The notes under the pieces were generated by a model, which was given only the letters and a program-made list of their open reading frames with translations, was not told the DNA's origin and searched no databases. This document shows positions 1 to 7,300 of a DNA stretch of 64,000 nt, piece after piece. Source of the DNA: Streptomyces sp. TP-A0356 (GTDB lineage: Bacteria; Actinomycetota; Actinomycetes; Streptomycetales; Streptomycetaceae); assembly GCF_001417775.1 (NCBI RefSeq), contig NZ_BBZJ01000016.1, positions 248,001 to 312,000 of the forward strand, in the 5' to 3' direction. The translations under genes and the position numbers were made by a program. Numbering within the stretch: the stretch's first letter is position 1; every line of letters starts with the position of its first letter.

Positions 1-33
1 GGGCTCACGAAGCCCCGCCGGGCGATCACCGGG

Positions 34-372
34 TCAATCCAGTTCCGTGTCCAGCCACCGCAGGATCTCGGGGTCCACGGGATCGGTGAGGTCGGCGAAC
101 TCCTCGTGCTTCTTCACGAAGCTGGCCACGTAGGAGCAGACCGGCACGATCCGCTTCCCGGACTCGCGGACATCGGTGAGAGCCTGCTGGACCAGCCGCG
201 AGGCCAGTCCCTGTCCGGCGAAGGCGTCGTCGACCTCCGTGTGGTGGAAGACCCGCTGCGCTCCTCGGTCGCGGTACGCGGTCAGGCCCGCGCGCTCGCC
301 GTCGACCAGGATCTCGTAACGCTGCTCGGCATCGACCCGCTGGACGATCACAGCGGAGGACGGCTGGCTCAT
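34..372 (-). CDS. GNAT-family N-acetyltransferase (small, YjdJ-like)
   Basis: A 112-residue protein with the compact GNAT core of the COG2388 type. It has a strand segment 'RYEILVDGERAGL', then 'FHHTEVDDAFAGQGLASRLVQQAL', which carries the acetyl-CoA pyrophosphate-binding loop (GQGLASRL, about residues 53-60), and a C-terminal 'VPVCSYVASFVKKHEEF' typical of this subfamily. It would transfer an acetyl group from acetyl-CoA to an unknown amine in the cytoplasm. The ATG is followed after about 20 bp by the pirin stop, so the two minus-strand genes are probably co-transcribed. Substrate unknown. Confidence 0.85.
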   Translation of the reverse strand: MSQPSSAVIVQRVDAEQRYEILVDGERAGLTAYRDRGAQRVFHHTEVDDAFAGQGLASRLVQQALTDVRESGKRIVPVCSYVASFVKKHEEFADLTDPVDPEILRWLDTELD

Positions 373-393
373 GGGGCGCCTTTCAGCTGGGGG

Positions 394-1380
394 TCAGCGC
401 CGGGGTGGATTGCCGCGCGGCGCGATGACGGCGTTCGGCAGGGCGGGTGCGGGAAGACGGTCTCCCGGGTATCCCTCGACGGTGCCGAAGCGGTCGGAGG
501 CGCTCTGCCATTCCTCCCTGGCCCGGACAATGTCCTCGTGGCTGCGGCCGATGAAGTTCCACCACATGACGATCTCCTCGCCGAACGGGGTTCCACCGAG
601 CAGAACCGTCCGGGCCATGTCGTCCGCCTCGTTCACCAGGGTCAGGGCGTCGGCGCCCGTGGGCGTGTAGCCCAACTGGGCCGGGTGCAGCAGGGCACCG
701 GCCATGCGGACCGTCCCGTGGTCGACGAGAAGGCCGTGTTCGAAGCCGGGGTCCACGGCGAGCGTGACCGTCGCTCCCGGCTCGAGGAGGATCTCGGCGC
801 CGAGCAGCGGCGAGAAGGTCCGCACCGGGGAGTCGTGTCCGGCGAGCGAGCCGAGGAAGACCCTGATCTCGGCACCCTCGACCCGTACCGGCTCGGGTGC
901 GTAGTGCTGGAAGTCCCGTTCGGTGTGCCGGTGTTCCTCGGGCAGCGCCACCCACAGCTGAACGCCGTGCAGGACCGTGGTGCTCGGTGTCGAGACCTCC
1001 GAGTGGCTGATGCCGTACCCGCCCGTCATGAGGTTCAGCTCACCGGGCCGTACGAAGGCGTGGATGCCCAGGCTGTCCCGGTGCTCGATCTCGCCGCTGA
1101 ACAGCCAGCTCACCGTCTGCAGTCCGGTGTGCGGATGCGGGGCGACGTCCATCCCGCCCGTCCGGGCGACGTCGTCGGGTCCGTAGTGATCGACGAAGCA
1201 CCAGGCCCCGATCAGGGTCCGGGCGCGCTGGGGCAGCGTGCGGCGCACGGTCATCGCGCGCGGGCCGCCCAGCGGGACGTCCCGCGGGGTGAGCACGTCG
1301 ACCTCCGCCGCCGTCGCCCGCCCGCCGTCCACCGACGCTCCGCAGCGCACTTCGGCGGACTCCGCCTCGACGTTGCTCAC
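394..1380 (-). CDS. Pirin family protein (bicupin)
   Basis: A 328-residue pirin-like bicupin. The N-terminal cupin holds the metal-binding signature: 'PHPHTGLQTVSWLF' gives two His, 'GEIEHRDSLG' a third, and 'MTGGYGISHSE' is the conserved pirin glycine/His segment. The second cupin covers roughly residues 190-300. Pirins bind Fe or similar metal; some are quercetinases, others modulate partners such as pyruvate dehydrogenase, so the exact role is open. It is first in a minus-strand pair with the GNAT gene and diverges from an AhpD-like gene; an inverted repeat at 1405-1427 lies in the shared promoter region. Confidence 0.9.
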   Translation of the reverse strand: MSNVEAESAEVRCGASVDGGRATAAEVDVLTPRDVPLGGPRAMTVRRTLPQRARTLIGAWCFVDHYGPDDVARTGGMDVAPHPHTGLQTVSWLFSGEIEHRDSLGIHAFVRPGELNLMTGGYGISHSEVSTPSTTVLHGVQLWVALPEEHRHTERDFQHYAPEPVRVEGAEIRVFLGSLAGHDSPVRTFSPLLGAEILLEPGATVTLAVDPGFEHGLLVDHGTVRMAGALLHPAQLGYTPTGADALTLVNEADDMARTVLLGGTPFGEEIVMWWNFIGRSHEDIVRAREEWQSASDRFGTVEGYPGDRLPAPALPNAVIAPRGNPPRR

Positions 1381-1404
1381 CGTGCACCGCCTCCCGCCCG
1401 GCTA

Positions 1405-1427
1405 ATGGTTTTAGGTTCAACAACCAT
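1405..1427. promoter_or_regulatory. Inverted repeat in pirin/AhpD divergent promoter
   Basis: Perfect 6-bp arms ATGGTT (1405-1410) and AACCAT (1422-1427) flank an 11-bp spacer. The stretch is AT-rich against a very GC-rich background and sits 25 bp upstream of the pirin ATG. It looks like an operator for a MarR- or HxlR-type redox repressor, which often control pirin and carboxymuconolactone-decarboxylase-fold genes; no such regulator is adjacent. Arms are seen; the function is inferred. Confidence 0.4.
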
Positions 1428-1509
1428 ATGGGAGATCATAGGACGGCGACCGCCCCTGTGCACGACGGCTCATGACGAAGCGGGGAAACGACCCCCAAGG
1501 AGTCCCAGG

Positions 1510-1998
1510 TTGAACAGCCACCCGACAGGGTCCGCGGACGGGCGGATCTTCATCGACAAGCAGAGCCCCAAGGCCTATCACACGTTGGTGCAGACGTCGG
1601 AAGCGGTGCGCGCCGTCGCCGCCGACGCGGGGCTCGACCGTGCCGTCGTGGAACTGGTCAACCTGCGTGTCTCGCAGCTCAACGGCTGCGCCTACTGCCT
1701 CGACGTCCACACCAGGGCCGCCCTGCGCGCGGGCGAGACCACACAGCGACTTGGCGTGCTGGCGGCCTGGCGGGACACCGAGGTCTTCACGCCGCTGGAA
1801 CGCGCGGCGCTCGCGCTGGCGGAGGCCGTCACTCATCCGTCCGACGCCACCGCGCAGGAATCCGCCTACGACGCCGCACGTCAGGTGCTCACCGACGACC
1901 AGATCTCCGCGGTGATCTGGGTGGCGATCACCATCAACGCGTTCAACCGCGTCTCGATCATGAGCAGGCATCCGGTGCGGGCGGGCGCCCGGCAGTGA
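1510..1998 (+). CDS. Carboxymuconolactone decarboxylase-fold (AhpD-like) protein
   Basis: A 162-residue protein with the AhpD-type redox motif: 'QLNGCAYCLDVHTRAA' contains CxxC with the following His, and 'LALAEAVT' fits the family. AhpD-fold proteins with CxxC act as alkylhydroperoxidase-type reductases. The start chosen is TTG at 1510, because AAGGAG lies 7 bp upstream and the recognisable domain begins within 20 residues; the same frame stays open far upstream but that portion is shadow sequence across pirin. Divergent from pirin and followed by a hairpin terminator. Confidence 0.85.
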   Translation: MNSHPTGSADGRIFIDKQSPKAYHTLVQTSEAVRAVAADAGLDRAVVELVNLRVSQLNGCAYCLDVHTRAALRAGETTQRLGVLAAWRDTEVFTPLERAALALAEAVTHPSDATAQESAYDAARQVLTDDQISAVIWVAITINAFNRVSIMSRHPVRAGARQ

Positions 1999-2001
1999 CC
2001 G

Positions 2002-2024
2002 TCCGGCACCGGTACGGGCGGTGC
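2002..2024 (+). terminator. Hairpin terminator after AhpD-like gene
   Basis: Perfect 8-bp stem CGGCACCG / CGGTGCCG with a 7-nt loop begins 4 bp after the stop at 1998. There is no U tract, as is usual for actinobacterial terminators. Confidence 0.5.
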
Positions 2025-2217
2025 CGGTGCGGCGACCGTCCGAGGTGAGGGCCATCTCCGAAAGAGATGGCTCCCATCAAGAACCATCGCCGAGGTTGGG
2101 GAAGCAAAGGCGGTCGCCGAGTGCTGAAGGCCCCTGTGGGAGCACCGAGGACGCTGCTCGACCACTCCAGGCCCTTCCCCAGCCGGGAACTCCGGCTCCC
2201 TCCCGAAGAAGGTCACC

Positions 2218-3462
2218 GTGCACCAGTCATCCGATCTCCGGACTCCCGGGCAGAGCACGGCAGGCGCCGAACCGGCACACGGTGTGCCGGGCTGGCTGAT
2301 CGCCCTGCTGGCCGTCGCCTCCGGTATGACGGTCGCCAACCTGTACTACGCCCAGCCCCTGCTGTCGTCGCTGCGCGACGTCTTCCACGTCAGCACGGCC
2401 ACCGCGGGCCTGCTGATCACACTCACCCAGGTCGGCTATGTCATCGGCATGCTCTTCCTGGTCCCGCTCGGCGACCGGCTGGAGAAGCGCGGCCTGATCA
2501 CCGCCCTGCTCGCGATCACCACCCTCGCCCTGGCCGCGGCGGGCCTGGCGACCGACTTCCCCATGCTCCTGGCCGCCTCCCTGATCAGCGGCACCACCTC
2601 GGTCGTCGCCCAGATCCTGGTCCCCTTCGCGGCCAGTCTCGCCCCCGACCACGCCCGCGGCCGGATCGTGGGACGGGTGATGAGCGGCCTGCTCACCGGC
2701 ATCCTGCTCTCCCGCACCCTGAGCAGCCTCGTCTCCGACCTCGCGGGCTGGCGCGTCGTCTACCTCGGCTCGGCGGTGCTGATGGCCCTGCTGGCCGTGG
2801 CCCTGCGCGCCGCGCTGCCGCAGCACGCGCCCACCACGACCGTCCCCTACGTGCAGGTCCTGCGCTCCACCGTCGCCCTGGTGCGCACCCACCCCGCGCT
2901 GCTGCGCCGCGGCCTCTACCAGGCCGCCATGTTCGGCGCCTTCAGCGCCTTCTGGACCACCATCTCCTACGTCCTCACCGGCCCCCATTTCCACTACTCC
3001 GCCGTCGGCGTCGGGGTGTTCGCACTCGTCGGAGCCGCCGGTGCGGCGGTGGCCCCGCTCGCCGGGCACTGGGCCGACCGGGGGCTCGTCCGCCCCCTGA
3101 CCGGCGTCGCCCTCGGTGTCGCCGCACTCGCCTTCGCCACGGCGGGCCTCGGCCGGCACAGCGTCGCTCTGCTCGCACTCGCCGCGATCGTCCTCGACAT
3201 GGCCGTCCAGACCACCCTCATCCTCGGCCAGCACACCATCTACCAGCTCGACCACACCGCCCGAGCCCGCCTGAACAGCGCCTTCATCGCCACCTTCTTC
3301 ATCGGCGGCGCCCTCGGATCGCAGCTCGGCTCGATCGCCTACCGCGCCGGCGGCTGGAGCGCCGTCGCCGTCCTCGGCTCCGCCCTGCCGGTCCTGGCGC
3401 TTCTCCACTGGACCACCGAGCACCGGTCCGCCGGCCGGCGCCCGCCCCGTGATGCCGAGTGA
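2218..3462 (+). CDS. MFS transporter (DHA1-type efflux permease)
   Basis: A 414-residue membrane protein with 12 predicted helices. 'PGWLIALLAVASGMTVANLYYAQPLLSSL' is the first helix characteristic of the YgaY/AraJ-like MFS subgroup, and the loop 2-3 signature is 'GDRLEKR'. It would export an unknown small molecule by proton antiport. The GTG start has a GAAGAAGG ribosome-binding site 4-5 bp upstream. It stands alone between the AhpD-like gene and a stretch of decayed sequence; no regulator is adjacent. The subgroup is usually annotated as sugar, purine or drug efflux, and sequence alone cannot choose. Confidence 0.88.
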   Translation: MHQSSDLRTPGQSTAGAEPAHGVPGWLIALLAVASGMTVANLYYAQPLLSSLRDVFHVSTATAGLLITLTQVGYVIGMLFLVPLGDRLEKRGLITALLAITTLALAAAGLATDFPMLLAASLISGTTSVVAQILVPFAASLAPDHARGRIVGRVMSGLLTGILLSRTLSSLVSDLAGWRVVYLGSAVLMALLAVALRAALPQHAPTTTVPYVQVLRSTVALVRTHPALLRRGLYQAAMFGAFSAFWTTISYVLTGPHFHYSAVGVGVFALVGAAGAAVAPLAGHWADRGLVRPLTGVALGVAALAFATAGLGRHSVALLALAAIVLDMAVQTTLILGQHTIYQLDHTARARLNSAFIATFFIGGALGSQLGSIAYRAGGWSAVAVLGSALPVLALLHWTTEHRSAGRRPPRDAE

Positions 3463-3536
3463 CAACGGGTGACTCCGGGTGACGCCGAGAACGCCGAGTC
3501 ACGGAGCGGTTGACGTACAGTCAATTCCTGGCCTGA

Positions 3537-3782
3537 CAGCTTCGGGTATGGCGGGAGGGTAAGGAGCTCACCCTCGGGAGCCCGCAGGAGAGGGCTCTGC
3601 TGGCGCTGCTGTTGGCGCGGGCCGGTGAAGCGGTCCCCGTGGCCGAGATCGTGGAGGCTCTGTGGGGCCACAACCCGCCGCGGAGCGCGGTCAATGTGCT
3701 GCGCCGTCATGTCGGCACGCCGCGGCTCCTGTTGGAGTCGCGTTCGCATTGCGAAAGCTGCGCCAGGAGGCCGGAGGCCTGA
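3537..3782 (+). pseudogene. Relic of SARP/AfsR-type regulator (winged-helix domain)
   Basis: In one frame the sequence reads 'LTLGSPQERALLALLLARAG', then 'VPVAEIVEALWG', then 'PPRSAVNVLRRHVG', a textbook trans_reg_C/BTAD-type DNA-binding domain of AfsR/SARP regulators. The frame is closed by a TGA at 3534-3536 just before it, has no plausible start, and ends in a TGA after 'ESCARRPEA'. Only about 80 of the several hundred residues expected are left. Fragment of a cluster-situated antibiotic regulator; function lost. Confidence 0.7.
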
Positions 3783-3808
3783 CCTACCGGGCCATGGCCC
3801 AGCGCTAA
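3740..3808 (+). pseudogene. Relic of XRE-type regulator N-terminus fused to SARP relic
   Basis: In a different frame overlapping the end of the SARP relic, the sequence reads 'AFALRKLRQEAGGLTYRAMAQR' and stops at TAA 3806-3808. This resembles the first helices of the Streptomyces XRE regulators that begin 'F..ELRKLR.EAG.TYR.MA.RA'. The overlap suggests a deletion joined two regulator genes, after which both decayed. The rest of the gap to 4131 holds no convincing gene. Confidence 0.5.
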
Positions 3809-4131
3809 CCGAGCTGTGATCCTCGCGGGCCCACGACCGCGGGGTCCGCGCGCCCCTCAGGCTTCGGCGACAGGGCAGGCCGCGATTCCGACGCCCCTGT
3901 GTAATTCAGCAGCGTTGGTTCAGGGCTCTGGTCAGGTCTCGGTTGGTCGCCCGCGCGGCATCGAGATCGGACCGGGCTTCCTCCGGCGCGGAGGTCAGCT
4001 CGACGGTCTGGGCGAGTTCGATGTCGTCGTCGATGTTGCCGAGCGCCGCGCACACGGCAGTTGGGCAACGGTCAGCCGGGCGCGTGCGGACGCGCCCGGC
4101 TGCTCATCGGAGGACGGATGCCGTCACGGCA

Positions 4132-5193
4132 TCACTTGGCCTTGTTCACGAAGTCGTTCGTGAACGTCTTGGACAGGTCGATGGTGTGGCCCTTGACCGT
4201 CGGGTCGAAGGCGGAGAGGACCTTCAGGACGGTGTCGGGGCCGTCGGAAGGCATCAGACCGGTGGGCGAGTACATGCCCTTCTCGTTCTGGAGCGCCTTG
4301 GTGTACACGTCCTTGCCGACACCGGCGTAGTAGTCGGCCGGCATCTTGTCGGCGATCTGGGCGGCGGTGTGGGACTGGATCCACTTCAGCGTCTCGACGT
4401 AGACGTTGGCCAGCTTCTGCACCACGTCCGGGTTCTTCTGGACGTACTCGGTGGTCAGGTAGAGGCAGGAGGCCGGGTACGTCCCGCCGAGCGCCGCCTT
4501 GGCACCGGCCGCCGTGCGCATGTCGATCAGCGGCTTGGCCAGGTTCTTCTGCTGCAGCAGGGAGATGGTCGGCTCGGTGGTCATGCCGGCGTCGATCTGC
4601 TTGTTCTGCATTGCCGCCACGAAGGTGGAACCGGCTCCGACGGCGACGGAGGTGGCGGCGCCGGGCTTGACGCCGTTCTTGGCCTCCAGGTACTGGGTGA
4701 GGAAGTTGGTGGAGGAGCCAAGGCCCGTGACGCCCAGGTGCTTGCCACTGAAGTCGGCCGGGCTCTTGATGCTGTCCGCCTCGTCCGTGCGGACCATCTC
4801 GACCTCGCCGGGCGCCTGGAGCAGCTGGACCACGGACTCGGTCGACTTGCCCTTGGACTGCAGGTCGATGTTGTGGTCGTAGAAGCCGACGACCGCGTCC
4901 ACCTGACCGGCCAGCATGGCGGTCTCGGCGTCGACACCGGCGGGCTCGTCGGAGAGCTTCACATCGATCCCCTGGGCCTTGTAGTAGCCCAGGCTCTGGG
5001 CGAGCATCACCGGCAGGTAGATCTGCTTGTTGAGACCACCGACCATGATTCTCACGGTCGCCGTTCCTCCGGAGCCCTTGGCGCCGGCCTGGGAGCTGGA
5101 ACCGCTGTTGCCGCCGCCTCCACAGGCGGAGAGCGTGAGCGCGAGGGCCGCACAGGTGGCCATGGGCAGCAGGGACTTCGTGACCGGCTTCAT
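4132..5193 (-). CDS. ABC transporter substrate-binding lipoprotein (SsuA/NMT1 family)
   Basis: A 353-residue lipoprotein. The signal peptide ends in the lipobox 'LSAC' at about residues 21-24, followed by a Gly/Ser-rich linker. The mature domain has the NMT1/THI5-like periplasmic-binding fold: 'VRIMVGGLNKQIYLPVMLAQSLGYYKAQGIDV', 'AVVGFYDHNIDLQSKGK', and 'GLGSSTNFLTQYLEAKNGV'. It captures an organic solute (sulfonate, nitrile, pyrimidine precursor or similar) and delivers it to the permease encoded 104 bp upstream. It is last in an ATPase-permease-binding protein operon. The exact ligand cannot be read from sequence. Confidence 0.88.
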   Translation of the reverse strand: MKPVTKSLLPMATCAALALTLSACGGGGNSGSSSQAGAKGSGGTATVRIMVGGLNKQIYLPVMLAQSLGYYKAQGIDVKLSDEPAGVDAETAMLAGQVDAVVGFYDHNIDLQSKGKSTESVVQLLQAPGEVEMVRTDEADSIKSPADFSGKHLGVTGLGSSTNFLTQYLEAKNGVKPGAATSVAVGAGSTFVAAMQNKQIDAGMTTEPTISLLQQKNLAKPLIDMRTAAGAKAALGGTYPASCLYLTTEYVQKNPDVVQKLANVYVETLKWIQSHTAAQIADKMPADYYAGVGKDVYTKALQNEKGMYSPTGLMPSDGPDTVLKVLSAFDPTVKGHTIDLSKTFTNDFVNKAK

Positions 5194-5297
5194 TGCTGGT
5201 CTCCTTCACTACGGTCGGGCGGGGCGGGCGTGAGGGGTGACGACTGAAAGGGGTGCGGGGGGAGGCGTTGGGGGGCAGGTGTGCGGGGGCGCCGGGT

Positions 5298-6194
5298 CTA
5301 CAGGCCGCCGTCCGCGGACAGCTGGGTGGGCCGCCAGCGCAGCACCCGCTTCTCGAAGCGCGTCACCAGGAACTCGGCGATCAGCGCGAGCACCGCGATG
5401 ATCAGGGTTCCGGAGTAGACGCCGTCGGCGTTGAAGTTGCCCTGGGCCTGCGCGATCAGCTGGCCGAGGCCGGCCTGGGCGCCGAGCATCTCGCCGACGA
5501 TGGCACCGATCAGCGCGAAGCCGAAGGCGGCGTGCAGGGAGGCCACGATCCAGGTCATCGCCGACGGAAGGACGACCTGGGAGGTCACCCGCCACTCGGA
5601 GGCGCCGAGGATGCGGGCGTTGGCGATCAGGTTGCGGTCCACCTCACGGGTGCCCTGGAAGGCGTTGAAGAAGACCGAGAAGAAGACCAGCACGACGGCG
5701 AGCGCGACCTTGCCGGACGGGCCGAGGCCGAACCAGATGATGAACATCGAGCCGAGCACGATGCGGGGGATGGAGTTGGCCGCCTTGATGAACGGGGCCA
5801 TCACGTCGGCCAGGGCGCGGATCCGGCCCAGGGCGATGCCCAGCACGACACCGGCGACGGTGCCGATCAGGAAGCCGAGCACGGTCTCCTGCATCGTGAC
5901 GCCGATGTTGTGCCAGATGGAGCCGAGCGAAGTGCCATCCGAGAACCAGGTCTTGAGCTGTTGCACGACCCCGTCGGGGGAGCCGTAGGTGAACTTGTCC
6001 AGGGCTCCGCTGGAGGCGCCGAGCTGCCAGCCGCCCAGGACGATCACGACCAGCACGATCTGGGCGACCAGGATCAGCAGCTGACGGCGGCGCGTGCGGG
6101 CCTTGGCGGCACGGATCAGGCCGGCCTCGTCGACATCGGAGGGGGCGGCCGCAGCGGTCTTGGTCGCGGCGCCGGAGAGGATCTCGGTCATCAC
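5298..6194 (-). CDS. ABC transporter permease (SsuC/TauC family)
   Basis: A 298-residue integral membrane protein with about six helices and the permease EAA signature in 'GTREVDRNLIANARILGASEWRVTSQVVLPSAMTWIVASLH' (about residues 180-220), which contacts the ATPase. N-terminal cytoplasmic tail rich in Ala and basic residues precedes the first helix 'LLILVAQIVLVVIVLGGWQL'. It starts 7 bp after the ATPase stop, so the two are coupled in one transcript. Forms the pore of the importer with the 281-residue ATPase and the downstream lipoprotein. Confidence 0.9.
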   Translation of the reverse strand: MMTEILSGAATKTAAAAPSDVDEAGLIRAAKARTRRRQLLILVAQIVLVVIVLGGWQLGASSGALDKFTYGSPDGVVQQLKTWFSDGTSLGSIWHNIGVTMQETVLGFLIGTVAGVVLGIALGRIRALADVMAPFIKAANSIPRIVLGSMFIIWFGLGPSGKVALAVVLVFFSVFFNAFQGTREVDRNLIANARILGASEWRVTSQVVLPSAMTWIVASLHAAFGFALIGAIVGEMLGAQAGLGQLIAQAQGNFNADGVYSGTLIIAVLALIAEFLVTRFEKRVLRWRPTQLSADGGL

Positions 6195-6201
6195 GGGTCT
6201 C

Positions 6202-7047
6202 CTAGGCCGAGGTGGTGGCGGGGGCGGCCGTGGCGCCGGCCGTGCGGGCGTACGCGAGGGTGACCTCGTCGCGCAGCGTGTCCCAGATCTGCTCGTAGAT
6301 CTCGATGAAGTGCGGATCGAAGCGGATCTCCTGGACCGTGCGCGGACGCGGCAGGTCGACGTGGAAGGTGTCCTTGACCGTGCCGGGTCCGACGGTGAGG
6401 ACCACCACCTTGTCGGCCAGCGCGATGGCCTCCTCCAGGTCGTGGGTGACGAAGACGACCGCGGGGCGGGTCAGTTCCCACAGCGACAGCAGTTCGTCCT
6501 GGACGATCTGCCGGGTCTGGACGTCGAGCGCGGAGAACGGCTCGTCCATCAGCAGGATCTCGGGCTCGTTGATCAGCGTCTGGGCGAGCGCCACGCGCTT
6601 GCGCATACCGCCGGACAGCTGGTGCGGCAGCCGGTCCTCGAAGCCGGACAGACCGACCCTGCGCAGCCAGTCACGGGCCTTCGCGATCGCCTCCTTCTTC
6701 GGAGTGCCGCGGAACTGCGGGCCGGCCGCCACGTTGTCCAGCACCGACTTCCAGGGGAAGACCGCGTCGGTCTGGAACATGAAGCCGACCCTCGGGTCGA
6801 TCCCGGTGACCGGTTCGCCGTGGATCAGGGTCTCGCCCGCGCTGGCCGGTTCGAGGCCGGAGATCAGCGAGAGCGTGGTGGACTTGCCGCACCCGGTGGG
6901 GCCGACCACCGCGCAGAACTCGCCAGGGGCCACGGTCATGTCGAGGTCGCGCAGAGCGGTGTACACGCCGCCCGAGGGGGTGCGGAACCGCTTGGTCGAG
7001 TGGCGCAGCTCGATCGCCGGAACCGAACTCGTCGCTGCTTCGTTCAC
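6202..7047 (-). CDS. ABC transporter ATP-binding protein (SsuB/TauB family)
   Basis: A 281-residue nucleotide-binding subunit with a complete motif set: Walker A 'VGPTGCGKST', ABC signature 'LSGGMRKRVALAQTL', Walker B 'EILLMDEPFSALD', and the H-loop in 'FVTHDLEEAIALADKV'. It energises import through the permease encoded just downstream. First gene of a three-gene importer operon that diverges from a CitA/CitB-type two-component system; the 253-bp gap holds two imperfect 15-bp direct repeats that may be the response-regulator sites. Confidence 0.92.
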   Translation of the reverse strand: MNEAATSSVPAIELRHSTKRFRTPSGGVYTALRDLDMTVAPGEFCAVVGPTGCGKSTTLSLISGLEPASAGETLIHGEPVTGIDPRVGFMFQTDAVFPWKSVLDNVAAGPQFRGTPKKEAIAKARDWLRRVGLSGFEDRLPHQLSGGMRKRVALAQTLINEPEILLMDEPFSALDVQTRQIVQDELLSLWELTRPAVVFVTHDLEEAIALADKVVVLTVGPGTVKDTFHVDLPRPRTVQEIRFDPHFIEIYEQIWDTLRDEVTLAYARTAGATAAPATTSA

Positions 7048-7060
7048 TGCATCGCACCGC

Positions 7061-7150
7061 CTTCGGAAGGTTGCGTTGCGCCGGTGTTTCCGGCGGGTGA
7101 CGAGAACGTAGAGCTCCGTCCGCGGCGCGACGAGACTTCCGAAAGTTGCG
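7061..7150. promoter_or_regulatory. Direct repeats in ABC-operon/two-component divergent region
   Basis: CTTCGGAAGGTTGCG (7061-7075) and CTTCCGAAAGTTGCG (7136-7150) match at 12 of 15 positions and are 75 bp apart, about seven helical turns. They lie 14 and 89 bp upstream of the ABC ATPase start. Placement between a transporter operon and a sensor/regulator pair suggests binding sites for the adjacent response regulator. Repeats are seen; the role is inferred. Confidence 0.4.
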
Positions 7151-7300
7151 CGGCTTTCCCACGTTGAATCCGGTTCTGCGCGTTCTGCTCAAGCACGCGG
7201 GGGGTGGGCAGAAGGTCGGCCGTGAGGCACAATCTCGGCCACAAGGGCCTGGCGCAGGGGCTGGACCTGGCACAACGCACGACAGGGCGAAGAGGCACCG

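Noticed and set aside
3809..4131. A minus-strand frame ending in a helical 'ARSDLDAARATNRDLTRALNQRC'
   Set aside because: It resembles the coiled-coil tail of recombinase-associated or transposase-like proteins, but the upstream part gives no domain and no start, so a family cannot be named.
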